A stretch of DNA of 35,231 nt from Salinisphaera hydrothermalis C41B8. Its GTDB lineage: Bacteria; Pseudomonadota; Gammaproteobacteria; Nevskiales; Salinisphaeraceae. Position numbers and translations under genes: made by a program. The notes under the pieces were generated by a model. It worked only from the letters and a program-made list of their open reading frames with translations. It made no database searches and had not been told where the DNA came from. Position 1 is the first letter of the stretch. Each line of letters opens with the position of its first letter. Where the stretch lies: the NCBI RefSeq assembly GCF_000732535.1, contig NZ_APNK01000038.1, positions 1 to 35,231 of the forward strand, in the 5' to 3' direction. Positions 15,496-24,622 of this stretch are shown in pieces.

Positions 15496-16431
15496 TCAGG
15501 CTTGTGTCACGGGTTCGGGCTCGTCTTCGCCGGTGGCCAGCCAGTGCGCGCAGGCTTCGCCCAGCTCGGCAATGGCCTGTTGCTCGTACTCGCGGTTATC
15601 GGCCTCGGTCAGCACGTCGTGCCATCGGCCGTTGGTGCCTTTATGGATGAAGGTCTGTGCGCCGCCGTCCCAGAAGACACCGCCCAGCGGCGCCACGCGC
15701 GGGGCGTGCGTCTTCATCCATTCGAAGCTGCAGTGTTCGAGGATGGTGGGCCACTGCGACTCTTCGACGGCGATATCCAGAAAGTGCGCGATCCGGCGAA
15801 GCTGGCCGGGCAGGTCACGTTTGAGGGCGTTGTAGTGCACAAGCAACACGTTCGGCTGGTCGCGGATGTGCCACCAGGTGCGCACGTTGTCCCAGAACGA
15901 CCAGAACGGGGCGCCGTCTTCGGCGAGCCAGGTATGAAAATAGCGCCGGATGTCGGGGTCGGCCGGCGGCACGGGCGGGCCGACGCGCCCCGGTGTGTCG
16001 TTGATCGCGGCGAACCACTCCTCGTTGGCGTTGATATGGTGGTTGTGCAGGCTCCAGACCACGTCACGGCCGTCGCGGGCGCAGTACAGATATTTCGCCT
16101 TCGGGCTCACGACGAGGGCATCCACCGGCAGGTGCGTCTTGAGAAAACGGCGGTGGGTCTGGGCGTCCAGGGCGGCGAGCTTCGTCGCTTTTTCCGGAAT
16201 GCGCAGGTCGAGCCAGGGCGACAGCTCGTTGACGTTGACGTCGGGGGCGCCGTCGAACACGAGCTGGCCCACGATCTGCTGCATCCAGGTGGTGCCGGAC
16301 TTGCCGTAGCTGGCAATGACGATATCGCCGTCGCGAAAGACGAAATCGTTCCAGATCGTCGAGTCGATGTGGTGGTTGTGAAGTTCGCGAACCTTACGAA
16401 CCGGCGTACCGGTGCGCTCTATGACGGACAT
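15496..16431 (-). CDS. PAPS-dependent sulfotransferase
   Basis: The 311-residue product is a Sulfotransfer_1 family protein. It has the 5'-phosphosulfate loop YGKSGTTWMQQIVGQL (Lys44 to Trp49), the catalytic His in KTHLPVD (His100), and the 3'-phosphate-binding segment YCARDGRDVVWSLHNH (Arg119). A conserved C-terminal GxxGxW-type region is present as HKGTNGRWHDVLTE. These enzymes transfer sulfate from PAPS to hydroxyl or amine groups of small molecules or lipids. ATG 16431 places the conserved N-terminus close to the start; an extension to 16497 has no support. No PAPS synthesis gene is nearby. The acceptor is unknown; marine bacteria use such enzymes on sterol-like, lipid or phenolic acceptors. 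Confidence 0.92.
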   Translation of the reverse strand: MSVIERTGTPVRKVRELHNHHIDSTIWNDFVFRDGDIVIASYGKSGTTWMQQIVGQLVFDGAPDVNVNELSPWLDLRIPEKATKLAALDAQTHRRFLKTHLPVDALVVSPKAKYLYCARDGRDVVWSLHNHHINANEEWFAAINDTPGRVGPPVPPADPDIRRYFHTWLAEDGAPFWSFWDNVRTWWHIRDQPNVLLVHYNALKRDLPGQLRRIAHFLDIAVEESQWPTILEHCSFEWMKTHAPRVAPLGGVFWDGGAQTFIHKGTNGRWHDVLTEADNREYEQQAIAELGEACAHWLATGEDEPEPVTQA

Positions 16432-16901
16432 CGGATCGATACCTCGCCAGACCTGCGACCACGCCCTTGTTATAGCGCCGCCCAAGACCCCGCACAAGCC
16501 GGGCCCGGCCTGCGGTATCCAAACATCTAGGGCGTGTCGAGGCAGACGCGAGCGGCAAGCTTCGAGCCGCTAAATCGGGCCTGGCGGCCGGGCGAAAGAG
16601 CCAGCGGCTTCAGGTGCTTGAAGCATTGCAGGTGCCGGTGCCGATGTTCCTGTTTGGAATAGATACGGGCTCTTAGCCACGCCGCGGCCACGCGCGTTGC
16701 TTTCGCATGCGCCGCGTGATCGGGCCATCAGAACGTGCGCAGATGTCTTTCAAGAGCGCTTGACAACTGCCGATATAGCGATGTGTCGCGATCCTCGCTA
16801 AGTCGATCTCGCCATGCTCCGCGCCTCGGCGCCGAGCCGCGTTAAGGAGGAAGATCCGTTCATTCGGCCAGGGCAATTCAATATCAATAAAGGAGCCTGC
16901 C
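16432..16901. other. Intergenic region upstream of the chemoreceptor gene
   Basis: This 470-bp region separates divergent sulfotransferase and chemoreceptor genes and must hold both promoters. AAGGAG at 16890-16895 is the chemoreceptor ribosome binding site. A small hairpin GCTTCA / TGAAGC lies near 16609-16626. I see no gene. Confidence 0.5.
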
Positions 16902-18581
16902 GTGTTCAATGTTAGGAAGAGTGTCAAAGCGAAGCTGGGTTTGGGTTTTGGTCTGACGTTTGTGCTGGTCGCGGTACTGAGCGCGGTATCGATGTGGTCG
17001 ATACAGAACTTGAGCTCGAGTCTCGACAACATCTACGCGAAAAATTTCCAGGGCGTGAGTGCGATTTCGGGTGCCATCGATCAGCTCAAGCAGCTCGATC
17101 AGGACCATAAGGCACAGCTTCGGTCGGTGGCGGCGAACAGCGTCGAACAGCTCGCCCATGAGATGACGGGCATTCATCGCCAGCTGGGACAAGCCTGGAA
17201 CGCGTACTACCCGAAGCTCGTGAGCTCCCCGGCCGAAGCCAAGATCGCGAAGAACGCGAATACGGAATACAACACCGCCGACGCGCAGATGAAAAAATTC
17301 GTGTCGATGGCCAATAGCGACAACGCCATCGGCGCGTCGGTGCTGTATTCGAGCAAGCTCGGCAAAACGCTCGACGGTTTGCAGAAAGATCTCCATCAAT
17401 TGCGGACAAGTCAGATGGGCACGGCTGCGCTGATCTACCGCAAGGCGCACGGATCCGCGATGAAGGCGTGGTATTTGAGTATTGGCGCGACCGTCTTTGT
17501 ATTGGCGGCGGTGTTGCTGACGGCGGTTTTACTTGGCCGAATGATCCTGCGTCCGCTCAGTGCTGCGCGTGGATTCGTCTTTTCAATCGCCCAGGGCTAT
17601 CTCGGAACGCAGACGCACAATCCTTATCGGGACGAATTCGGCGCCATGATCGATGGCATCGAAGCCATGCGCGTGCGGCTGCGCGAAGTGGTCGAAGACG
17701 TGCATACCAGTGCGGATTCGGTGACTGTGGGGGCCGGCGAGATCGCGGCCGGCAACGATGAGTTGAGTAACCGCACGCAGGAGCAGGCCGCCAGCCTGGA
17801 AGAAACAGCGGCTTCCATGGAGCAGATGACTTCCACGGTCAAACAGAACGCCGACAACGCGGCCCAGGCCGATCGACTGGCCCGGGACGTAAGCCGTCAG
17901 GCCGGGGAAGGCAGCGAAGTCGCCGCGCACGCGGTGCAATCGATGCAGAACATCGAAGCGTCCAGCCGCAAGATCAGCGACATCGTCGGTTTGATCGACG
18001 AGATCGCTTTTCAGACCAATCTGCTGGCGCTCAACGCGTCGGTCGAGGCCGCGCGGGCGGGCGAACAGGGGCGGGGGTTTTCCGTGGTGGCCGCCGAGGT
18101 CCGTACGCTGGCCAGTCGTAGTGCTCAAGCCGCAAAGGACATTAAAGCGCTGGTCGAGGACAGCACGCAGAAAGTGACGGGCGGCGCCGAACAAGTCGAG
18201 CGTTCGCGAAAAGCGCTCGACGAAATCGCGGACAGCGTTCAGAGAGTGAGCAGCATCGTGGCCGAGATTGCCGCAGCGAGCCAGGAACAATCCAGCGGCA
18301 TAGAGCAAGTCAATCTGGCGATCTCACAGATGGATGGCGTGACCCAGCAGAATGCCTCGCTGGTCGAACAGTCGGCGGCCGCCAGCCGTTCGCTTGAGGA
18401 ACAGGCCCAGTCGCTCAAGACCCGTGTGGCTTTCTTCAAGCTGGAGGCTGCCGATGCGCTCGACGACACGGTCGAGGGGCAAGCAGCGACCGAGCACGCC
18501 GCTCGGGCGTCGATGATGCCATCGACATCGCGTCCGGTCGGACCGACGGACGAAACGCCCGAGCCTTCGGCTGCATCCTAG
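16902..18581 (+). CDS. Methyl-accepting chemotaxis protein
   Basis: The 559-residue transmembrane chemoreceptor starts at GTG 16902, with AAGGAG six bases upstream. TM1 spans about residues 11-33 and TM2 about 188-212. The periplasmic part between them (about 34-186) is all-helical and fits a four-helix bundle (4HB_MCP) sensor. A HAMP segment follows ([14 protein letters not shown] onward). The long signalling coiled coil contains the conserved hairpin from about residue 367 ([20 protein letters not shown], then [18 protein letters not shown]), which contacts CheA and CheW. Methylation-type Glu/Gln pairs are visible ([20 protein letters not shown]). The C-terminus (EPSAAS) lacks the NWETF CheR-binding pentapeptide. 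It is an orphan receptor, with no che genes in the window. The ligand is unknown. Confidence 0.96.
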   Translation: MFNVRKSVKAKLGLGFGLTFVLVAVLSAVSMWSIQNLSSSLDNIYAKNFQGVSAISGAIDQLKQLDQDHKAQLRSVAANSVEQLAHEMTGIHRQLGQAWNAYYPKLVSSPAEAKIAKNANTEYNTADAQMKKFVSMANSDNAIGASVLYSSKLGKTLDGLQKDLHQLRTSQMGTAALIYRKAHGSAMKAWYLSIGATVFVLAAVLLTAVLLGRMILRPLSAARGFVFSIAQGYLGTQTHNPYRDEFGAMIDGIEAMRVRLREVVEDVHTSADSVTVGAGEIAAGNDELSNRTQEQAASLEETAASMEQMTSTVKQNADNAAQADRLARDVSRQAGEGSEVAAHAVQSMQNIEASSRKISDIVGLIDEIAFQTNLLALNASVEAARAGEQGRGFSVVAAEVRTLASRSAQAAKDIKALVEDSTQKVTGGAEQVERSRKALDEIADSVQRVSSIVAEIAAASQEQSSGIEQVNLAISQMDGVTQQNASLVEQSAAASRSLEEQAQSLKTRVAFFKLEAADALDDTVEGQAATEHAARASMMPSTSRPVGPTDETPEPSAAS

Positions 18582-18745
18582 ATGCCGGGCTGACTTCTGG
18601 CTTGATGAGGTGGGCGGCGGCCTTGCTGAAGAGGCTGAGGCAGATCTTTCGATTTCACCCGAACCTGGCAGGCCGAGTGGAAGCATGCGATTTCGTGGGT
18701 GATGTCGGCGTCATCCGTACGACCGCATTTGTTTGGGAGGTTCGG

Positions 18746-18775
18746 TTGAAGGGGACTCGTTTGAAGGGGACTCGT
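18746..18775. repeat. Tandem 15-bp repeat
   Basis: TTGAAGGGGACTCGT occurs twice with no gap (18746-18760 and 18761-18775). It lies in non-coding sequence and its function is unknown. Confidence 0.9.
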
Positions 18776-18963
18776 TATGGGTCTTTTGGCGGCCACGATT
18801 TTCAGAAGACGACGCTTGGACGACGTTGCTCAAGGTGAACACGAACCGCTCGGCGCATTTCTGACACAGATATACGGAATGTTTCGGTTAACGAACGTCA
18901 TACGAAGTCCTGACTCGTGACGGTCGTTTTGTGATGGCAGCCTTGTCTGCGGTTCAACAGGAG

Positions 18964-19010
18964 CAGACCACGCCTACGAGCTTGGGGCACGTAGAGCGTG
19001 GTCTGTTTTT
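18964..19010 (+). terminator. Strong Rho-independent terminator
   Basis: CAGACCACGC (18964-18973) pairs with GCGTGGTCTG (18996-19005), an inner CTACG/CGTAG stem extends it with one bulged A, and TTTTT follows (19006-19010). Orientation is plus strand, so it does not serve the minus-strand gene ending at 19029. Confidence 0.9.
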
Positions 19011-19028
19011 GCTGTAGGTCGGCCGGGT

Positions 19029-19895
19029 TCAGGCTGCGGCGAGCGCGTTCACGGCCTCGCGATAGCTATGCAGCGGGCGGCCCAGCAGGGCGGTAAGCCG
19101 GGTGACATCGCCTGGTTTCGGAATCATGCCGTGACTGACGTAGCGCTCGGCCATGAGCCGCATCTCGTACGCCATCCACCTCGGCATGAAGCGGCCCATG
19201 TTCTGTTCGAACCCGCTCGGATCATCACCGCCGTAGACGATGGGGCGGCCGAGGACGTCGGACCAGATCGCGGCGATATTTTCGCCGGTGAGCGTATCCG
19301 GGCCGACGAGGTTAATCGTCTCCATGGGTAGGTTGCCCGGCGCTGTGTCGCGTCGGATCAGCTCGATGGCAGCGACTTCGGCGACGTCGCGAGCATCGAC
19401 CATGCCGATACCCTGGCTGCCGATCGGGATCGGATAGACACCGTGCTGTACGACGACGTCTTTCACCATCGCGTCGTTGTCGATGAAATAGGCCGGGCGC
19501 AGGATCGTCGCGCCGAACCCCAGCTTTTCCAGCATTCGCTCGGCGCCGTATTTAACGGCGAAGTGAGGCACGTCGACCGCGTCGTCGGCCTCGAATACCG
19601 ACAGGTAGACGACGCGTTCGATGCCGGCTTCGCGGGCAAGGTTGAGGGTGATGATCGCTTGCGTGAATTCGTCGCCGCTCACGGCGTTGAGCAGGAAGAG
19701 CGTACGGACGCCGGCGAAGGCCTTACGCACGCTATCGATATCAAGCAAGTCGCCCTGGGCCACGTCGACGCTCGCCGGGAAATTCGCTTTGGCGGGATCG
19801 CGGGTGAGGACGCGCACATCGGCGTTGCGGTTGATGAGTTGTTCGACAACATGACGGCCGACACGGCCGGTGGCTCCGGTTACGAGAATGGTCAT
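19029..19895 (-). CDS. NmrA-like NAD(P)-binding protein / putative NAD(P)H:quinone-type reductase
   Basis: The 288-residue atypical short-chain reductase has an N-terminal Rossmann loop TGATGRVGRHVVEQL (from residue 6), VLTRDPAKA after the second strand and DLLDIDSVRKAFAGV. A conserved Lys lies in the HFAVKYGAERMLEKLG segment, and the C-terminal half is of the NmrA/QOR2 type (ILRPAYFIDN, GMVDARDVAEVAA). There is no YxxxK catalytic pair, as usual in this family. AGGAGAG lies upstream of ATG 19895. Members act as redox sensors or reduce quinones and similar electrophiles. It is divergent from the LysR gene at 20013, which is its likely regulator. Confidence 0.9.
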   Translation of the reverse strand: MTILVTGATGRVGRHVVEQLINRNADVRVLTRDPAKANFPASVDVAQGDLLDIDSVRKAFAGVRTLFLLNAVSGDEFTQAIITLNLAREAGIERVVYLSVFEADDAVDVPHFAVKYGAERMLEKLGFGATILRPAYFIDNDAMVKDVVVQHGVYPIPIGSQGIGMVDARDVAEVAAIELIRRDTAPGNLPMETINLVGPDTLTGENIAAIWSDVLGRPIVYGGDDPSGFEQNMGRFMPRWMAYEMRLMAERYVSHGMIPKPGDVTRLTALLGRPLHSYREAVNALAAA

Positions 19896-19935
19896 TTGAG
19901 TCTCTCCTGGGTGGTGTTTATCGACGAGCTCAAAT

Positions 19936-19998
19936 TAGGTGATTCACTTATCCGCGAATAGACGCTATATCTAGACGCACTGTTCCATGGACGGAACA
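19936..19998. promoter_or_regulatory. Candidate LysR-type operators between divergent genes
   Basis: Two inverted repeats lie in the 117-bp intergenic region. TAGGTGATTCACTTA (19936-19950) has 7-bp arms with one mismatch. TGTTCC-ATGGAC-GGAACA (19981-19998) has perfect 6-bp arms and ends 14 bp before the LysR start. LysR regulators typically bind T-N11-A dyads here; assignment is inferred. Confidence 0.5.
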
Positions 19999-20012
19999 CT
20001 TTCGGAGCGGTT

Positions 20013-20900
20013 ATGGATTTGCTCGCGCTGGCTGATTTCACGCTCGTCGCGCGTCACGGAGGTTTTGGACGAGCCTCGCGTGCGGCCCACCGACCCAAGG
20101 CGACGCTGTCGCGACGAGTGGCTGGCCTGGAGGCGTCGCTTAACCTCCGGTTGTTCGAGCGGGGAACCCGGGATCTCAAGCTGACCGAGGAAGGCAGGGC
20201 GCTGTACGAACGAGCCGGCCATCTGCTGACCGAGCTCGAGGAAACGACGGCCGCGATCGCCTCCGGCGGTACGCAGGTTCGCGGGCGGATGCGGCTCAGC
20301 GTGCCGTTGCTCTTCTCACAGATCGCGATGGGGCGGCTCGCGGCCGAGTTCGCGCTGCGTCATCCTGATGTCAGACTGGAAGTGACCACCGAAGATCGCA
20401 TCGTCGACATGATCGAGGAAGGGTTCGACCTCGCGATACGTGTGAATCCCGATCCGGACGAGATGCTGGTCGGACGATCTTTCCTACGCGATCGGCTCGT
20501 GATTGTGGCCAGTCCGACGCAGGCGCGTGTAGACGGCGCGCCGGTGCCGGCCGTGGTGCGCAACAACGCACAGGAAAAGCGCTGGTCCATTGTCAGCGCC
20601 CAGAGCGAGGCGAGCATGGAGATTGCGCCGGTGCTGCGGTTGTCGTCGATGATCATGATCCGTGACGCCGTCCGGGCAGGCGCTGGCGCTGCGCGTCTGC
20701 CGATTTCCCTCGTGGACCAGGACATTGCCGACGGCCGTCTTGCACACTGGGCCGACGTGCCGGGGTCGGACGTTGCGTTGTGGGCGCTCTATCCGACGCG
20801 GCGTCTTCTCAACGCGCGCGTCTCGGCTTTTATGGATTTCCTGAAGGAAACCTTCCCGACGGGCACACCCGAAGAGCTTGGGGCTTTTCTGGATCGATGA
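20013..20900 (+). CDS. LysR-family transcriptional regulator
   Basis: The 295-residue product has an N-terminal winged helix-turn-helix (LLALADFTLVARHGGFGRAS, then HRPKATLSRRVAGLEASLNLRLFERGTRDLKLTEEG). A periplasmic-binding-protein-like effector domain follows (RMRLSVPLLFSQIAMGRLAAEF, DLAIRVNPDPDEMLVGR). It is of the subgroup that often regulates a neighbouring reductase gene. ATG 20013 gives the canonical MDLLALADF start. It is divergent from the NmrA-like reductase. The effector is not predictable, but quinones or related redox compounds are plausible. Confidence 0.94.
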   Translation: MDLLALADFTLVARHGGFGRASRAAHRPKATLSRRVAGLEASLNLRLFERGTRDLKLTEEGRALYERAGHLLTELEETTAAIASGGTQVRGRMRLSVPLLFSQIAMGRLAAEFALRHPDVRLEVTTEDRIVDMIEEGFDLAIRVNPDPDEMLVGRSFLRDRLVIVASPTQARVDGAPVPAVVRNNAQEKRWSIVSAQSEASMEIAPVLRLSSMIMIRDAVRAGAGAARLPISLVDQDIADGRLAHWADVPGSDVALWALYPTRRLLNARVSAFMDFLKETFPTGTPEELGAFLDR

Positions 20901-20924
20901 AAATTCAAGAGAAATAGCGGCAGG

Positions 20925-21104
20925 TTGGACTGGCCCGATATCCGAGGCTGTCTGATCGGGTCCATCGGTTACGACGAACCAGTGACTGAACATCGGATTC
21001 AACGCGTCCTCGACTGCCGGCACTTCGACAGCCGACCGTCTGACGAGGTCGCAGGAGGTTATGGAACGTCTCCATGTATTCGAAGACCGCAATCAGAGTA
21101 GCCT
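20925..21104 (-). pseudogene. Degenerate IS3-family transposase remnant
   Basis: The minus strand reads ATLIAVFEYMETFHN near 21057-21104 and SLGYRASP near 20930-20955. These are the two halves of the IS3 OrfB C-terminal signature (AIFEYIExFYN ... LGYxSP), but they lie too far apart and in a frame without continuity. I read this as a scar of a second IS3-type element, badly eroded. The rest of 20901-21270 shows nothing I can assign. Confidence 0.45.
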
Positions 21105-21270
21105 GTCATGATACGAACGGCTGGCGATCCCTTGATTCGAACTTGAGCGTCGCGACGACGCTTTCTGCCAAGCTGCAACCCGGAACTCTAAAACGCCGGC
21201 GTCAATCCTAGATCGTTTCTGCTCCCGGCGGTCGGAAGATCGGGGTGACGATCGATGCTATACGGCGGCT

Positions 21271-21801
21271 TTATTGGGTCCAACCTCTTGCGGCTGCCCG
21301 CGCAAGATTGGAACGTATGACGAGCCTGTGGAATGGCGCGATGATCATCAGGTAGGCCTTGCCCAGGCGGTTATGGCAGTGAACCACGGTGGTGGCGATG
21401 AGCTCGGCCTCGGCGCGCCCGGGGACGGGCCGTATCAGAACCGAGCCTCGGAAGTCGAGATGCCGGTCGTCCTCGCCGATGATGACTTCGTTCTCCGATA
21501 CGGCGAGAACTCGGAAAAAGTCGATATGGTCGGCATCGTCAGCCTCCGCGTCGCCGCGCAGACGTCGGGATGTTTTGATGTTGAGTCCGGCAACAAGAAT
21601 GTCGCGAAGCGATATGAGCCCTTTAAACCAAACGGGCGGATGCCCGAGCACGCATCGCGCCAAATGGAGGATACCCTGCGCCGCGGCGTGCTCCGGGATG
21701 CGGATAGCGAAGGCGTCGGCGAGATCGGCGTCCACGAGCCAATCGGCAACGAGACTCTCTCGAGGGCATGGTACTTCCCGGGTGTGTCCGATCTTCCGCA
21801 T
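21271..21801 (-). CDS. DUF2867 family protein
   Basis: The 176-residue product resembles DUF2867 proteins: [18 protein letters not shown] near the start, [18 protein letters not shown] in the middle, then [20 protein letters not shown] and [31 protein letters not shown]. The family is often fused to, or placed near, NmrA/SDR-type reductases and may bind a hydrophobic ligand; its function is not established. I choose ATG 21801, which leaves the conserved core complete; a TTG at 21828 would add nine residues. It is not clearly in an operon: the next gene upstream on its strand is far away. Confidence 0.78.
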   Translation of the reverse strand: MRKIGHTREVPCPRESLVADWLVDADLADAFAIRIPEHAAAQGILHLARCVLGHPPVWFKGLISLRDILVAGLNIKTSRRLRGDAEADDADHIDFFRVLAVSENEVIIGEDDRHLDFRGSVLIRPVPGRAEAELIATTVVHCHNRLGKAYLMIIAPFHRLVIRSNLARAAARGWTQ

Positions 21802-22040
21802 CCCGCTCTCGATAGCTGTAAGGCGCAATCTTCGATGAATAATGACACGAACGGCTGTCTGAGCTGATTCCGAGTTTTCAGCGGCTCAACGGCGCGACGG
21901 CCTTTCGGAATCCTGCGAAGATGTCGACGCCATTGACCGATGCGGCCCGTGCGCGATGATCTCCGTCCGCCGGCGCCACTCGTGAGGCCGGGCGTGGCAT
22001 GCTGGCGGCCTTAATTCGAGCCCAGCCTGGCATTCGCCTC

Positions 22041-22517
22041 ATGACCACGGTCGCGATTTTCGTCGACACTCAGAACGTTTACTACACCGCGCGCGACGCC
22101 TACGGCAAACAATTCGACTATCGCCGGTTTTGGGCGCAGGCCACGGCGGGACGCGAGGTGCTGACCGCCCGCTGCTATGCCACCGACCGGGGTGACGCCA
22201 AACAGCGTGGCTTTCAGAACACGCTGCGCACCATCGGCTTCGAGGTGAAGCTGAAGCCGTTCATCCAGCGCGCGGACGGTTCCGCGAAGGGCGATTGGGA
22301 CGTCGGCATCACGCTCGATGCCATCGAGTACGCGGCCCTGGCGGACGTGGTAGTGCTGGCCTCCGGCGACGGCGACTTCGATTTGCTGGCCCGCAAGATT
22401 CGCGAGGTGCACGGCAAACGTGTCGAGGTCTATGGCGTGCCCAAGCTGACCGCGTACGCGCTCATCAACGCCGCCAGCGAGTTCATTCCCATCGAGGGCG
22501 AGCTGCTACTGGGTTGA
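22041..22517 (+). CDS. NYN-domain (LabA/DUF88-like) putative ribonuclease
   Basis: The 158-residue product belongs to the NYN/PIN-like nuclease superfamily. The N-terminal strand VAIFVDTQNVYYTAR carries the first acidic residue (Asp9) and a conserved Asn. Middle strands include GDWDVGITLDAIEYA and VVVLASGDGDFDLLARKIRE, which hold the remaining acidic cluster. VEVYGVPKLTAYALINAASEFIPIEG closes the domain. Such proteins are predicted metal-dependent RNases acting on RNA in the cytoplasm. I choose ATG 22041 because the first strand follows immediately; a longer reading to 21999 adds a non-conserved leader. It has no clear operon partner. Confidence 0.9.
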   Translation: MTTVAIFVDTQNVYYTARDAYGKQFDYRRFWAQATAGREVLTARCYATDRGDAKQRGFQNTLRTIGFEVKLKPFIQRADGSAKGDWDVGITLDAIEYAALADVVVLASGDGDFDLLARKIREVHGKRVEVYGVPKLTAYALINAASEFIPIEGELLLG

Positions 22518-22731
22518 GGGCGCGTTGTGGATTGCCTCGCGCTGACCATGAGACCGATGACCTGAGCCCGTGTCGATTTCGGCTCGGGCCGGGCGACGAC
22601 ACTCGCGCGCCTTGGAACCCGGTATGAGCCTGGTCGCGTTGTTCGCGCCACGGATCGGCCCAACCGGCGTTTCGACGCGATCATCTTCCTATCGCCGGTC
22701 TATCGTCCAGGTGTTGTGACCTCCCGCAAGC

Positions 22732-23499
22732 TCAGGTGCTGCCGTGGCGTCGCCCGTGTGCCGAGCGGCCGGCCCCCAGTCGGGGGCAGATCATCGGGAC
22801 TCGACGCTGATAATCGCGATACGCCTCGCCGTGCGCGGCCACGAGATCGGGCTCTTCCAGAAAGTGGATCGCCAGCAGCATGTACGCCGTGCTGATCACG
22901 GCGAACAGGAGATGTCCGACGGTCATGGTCGGCGTGGCCCAGAAGGCAATGATGAAGCCCAGCATCAGCGGATGGCGAACCAGGCGATAGTAGAAATGCT
23001 CCTGGAATGCGACGGGCTTATACGGTTTTCCGTGCGCGGAGAGCCATACCTGGCGCAGGCCGAAGAGATCGAAATGGTTGATCGCAAACGTGCTGGTGAG
23101 CACGATGAGCCACCCGAGCGCAGCTATCGCATACAGCAGTGCGACCACGACGGGCGATTGCAGCGACCAGATGACGCCCGGCAGGGGTTTCCATTGCCAG
23201 AACAGCAACAAAAGTACGAGGCTCGACAGCAACACGTAGGTGCTGCGCTCCAGCGGCGCGGACAGGTAGCGGCACAGCCAGTGCTTGAACCCGGATCGCG
23301 CCATGCCACTGTGTTGAATCGCGAACAGCCCGAGCAACGCGATATCCACCGCCAGCGCTGTTATGGCCGGCACGGCCGGGCCCCGGTCGATGGTTCGCGG
23401 CACGCCGAAATCGGCGAAGAAGGCTATGGCATACAAGAACGTCAGTAAAAACAGCAGATAGCAAAATCCGCCATAAGCTATGGTGATTCCGCGTTGCAT
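22732..23499 (-). CDS. mddA: Methanethiol S-methyltransferase (MddA-like)
   Basis: The 255-residue integral membrane protein of the isoprenylcysteine methyltransferase / NnrU superfamily has about six hydrophobic segments. Several stretches match MddA well: LLGLFAIQHSGMAR, ERSTYVLLSSLVLLLLFWQW, STFAINHFDLFGLRQVW, YYRLVRHPLMLGFIIAFWAT and PTMTVGHLLFAV, ending EEPDLVAAHGEAYRDYQRRVP. MddA methylates methanethiol with S-adenosylmethionine to give dimethyl sulfide, disposing of a toxic thiol. GGAGGTG lies upstream of ATG 23499. It is divergent from an AraC-type regulator 115 bp away. I am confident about the subfamily; the activity itself depends on close homology I could not align. Confidence 0.85.
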   Translation of the reverse strand: MQRGITIAYGGFCYLLFLLTFLYAIAFFADFGVPRTIDRGPAVPAITALAVDIALLGLFAIQHSGMARSGFKHWLCRYLSAPLERSTYVLLSSLVLLLLFWQWKPLPGVIWSLQSPVVVALLYAIAALGWLIVLTSTFAINHFDLFGLRQVWLSAHGKPYKPVAFQEHFYYRLVRHPLMLGFIIAFWATPTMTVGHLLFAVISTAYMLLAIHFLEEPDLVAAHGEAYRDYQRRVPMICPRLGAGRSAHGRRHGST

Positions 23500-23614
23500 G
23501 ACGCACCTCCGAATCGGGTCAGGCTAAGACCCAGCATCGCGCTGCGGCGGCGTCTCGGAAATGACCTATACTCCTGAACGTATGCTCGAAACACCGGAGC
23601 GCTGACGGAGTGTT

Positions 23615-24622
23615 GTGGTGCTCGACATTCTTTCCGATGTGCTCGATCGCGTGCATCTCACCGGGGCGCTGATTTTTCGTATTGATCTCGCCGGGCCTTG
23701 GTGTATCGAGGCCAACCCGACGTTTGCAACGCTCGCCGGGGTGTTGCCGAGCGGCACGAATCAGATCATCGCATTTCATGCCGTGGTCGCCGGCGACTGC
23801 TGGTTTCGGGGCCGGAAAGACGCTTGGTTTGTTGCCGGGCCGGGCGAGGTGGTCGTGTTTCCGCACGGCGGCCGGCACCGGATGGGCGACAAGCCGACCC
23901 GGACCGCGGTGCGCTTTGAAAGCATTCTGGAAACACGCCGGCTGAGCGATTTGCGGCATGAGCGGTTCAGCACGGGAAACCAGCCGGAAATAACGTTGCT
24001 GTGCGGCTTTCTCGGTTGCGACCGGCGTGCCTTTGAACCGTTGTTCGCCTCGCTGCCCATGCATTTCTGCGTACGCCTGGATACGGTGCCCGGATCGTTA
24101 CTGGATCACGTTGCTGACGAAATCGTGGATGACGCCCCGGGCGCCGGCAGCGTCCGTTTGCGGCTTACGGAATTGTTATTCATACAGGCGCTACGCCAGT
24201 ACGTCCGAGCGCTGCCCGATGATGCCGACGGCTGGTTGGCCGGCGTGCGCGACCCGATGGTTGGACGTGCGTTGCATGCGTTGCACCGGGCGCCGGAATA
24301 CGATTGGTCGGTGACGGCGCTCGCCGAGGTCGCGGCCAGTTCCCGTTCGCGCCTGGCCGCGCGCTTCCGGGCAGTTCTTGGTCAAGCACCGATGCATTAT
24401 CTGGCCCGCTTGCGGATGCAGAAGGCGGCCCGGTTGTTACAGCGGCGCACTTGTAATATCAGCCGTATCGCCGAGGAGGTGGGTTACGATTCCCCGGCTG
24501 CCTTTCAGCGCGCCTTCAAGCGCTATTACGGGATTTCGCCGGGCGCGTGGCGCCTGAATGGTGAATTGTCCAGCTTGGCCAAGCCGCCGTCCGCAAAACC
24601 CGAACGCCGCAACGCCCGATAG
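23615..24622 (+). CDS. AraC-family regulator with N-terminal cupin (Cupin_6)
   Basis: The 335-residue product has an N-terminal cupin-like sensory domain (LDILSDVLDRVHLTGALIFR, GDCWFRGRKDA, PGEVVVFPHGGRHRM) of the Cupin_6 type. A C-terminal double helix-turn-helix follows (WSVTALAEVAASSRSRLAAR, RLLQRRTCNISRIAEEVGYD, SPAAFQRAFKRYYGISPGAWR). GTG 23615 gives the family-typical start about four bases after GGAG. It lies divergent from mddA and is the best candidate for its regulator. Confidence 0.93.
   Translation: MVLDILSDVLDRVHLTGALIFRIDLAGPWCIEANPTFATLAGVLPSGTNQIIAFHAVVAGDCWFRGRKDAWFVAGPGEVVVFPHGGRHRMGDKPTRTAVRFESILETRRLSDLRHERFSTGNQPEITLLCGFLGCDRRAFEPLFASLPMHFCVRLDTVPGSLLDHVADEIVDDAPGAGSVRLRLTELLFIQALRQYVRALPDDADGWLAGVRDPMVGRALHALHRAPEYDWSVTALAEVAASSRSRLAARFRAVLGQAPMHYLARLRMQKAARLLQRRTCNISRIAEEVGYDSPAAFQRAFKRYYGISPGAWRLNGELSSLAKPPSAKPERRNAR

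Larger units (their letters stand above)
18582..19028. other. Gene-free region with a tandem repeat and a plus-strand terminator
   Basis: The 447-bp stretch after the chemoreceptor gene has no coding sequence I trust, yet it ends in a strong plus-strand terminator at 18964-19010, 383 bp after the stop codon. It also contains the 15-bp tandem repeat at 18746-18775. Either the chemoreceptor mRNA has a long 3' UTR, or a small RNA is transcribed from within this region. Confidence 0.5.

Noticed and set aside
15502-16530. 342-codon open frame antisense to the sulfotransferase gene
   Set aside because: The sulfotransferase motifs are clear on the minus strand; the plus frame has no recognisable domain or proper start.
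18746-18775. CRISPR-type array
   Set aside because: Only two 15-bp copies with no spacer; no cas genes. No CRISPR array is seen anywhere in the window.
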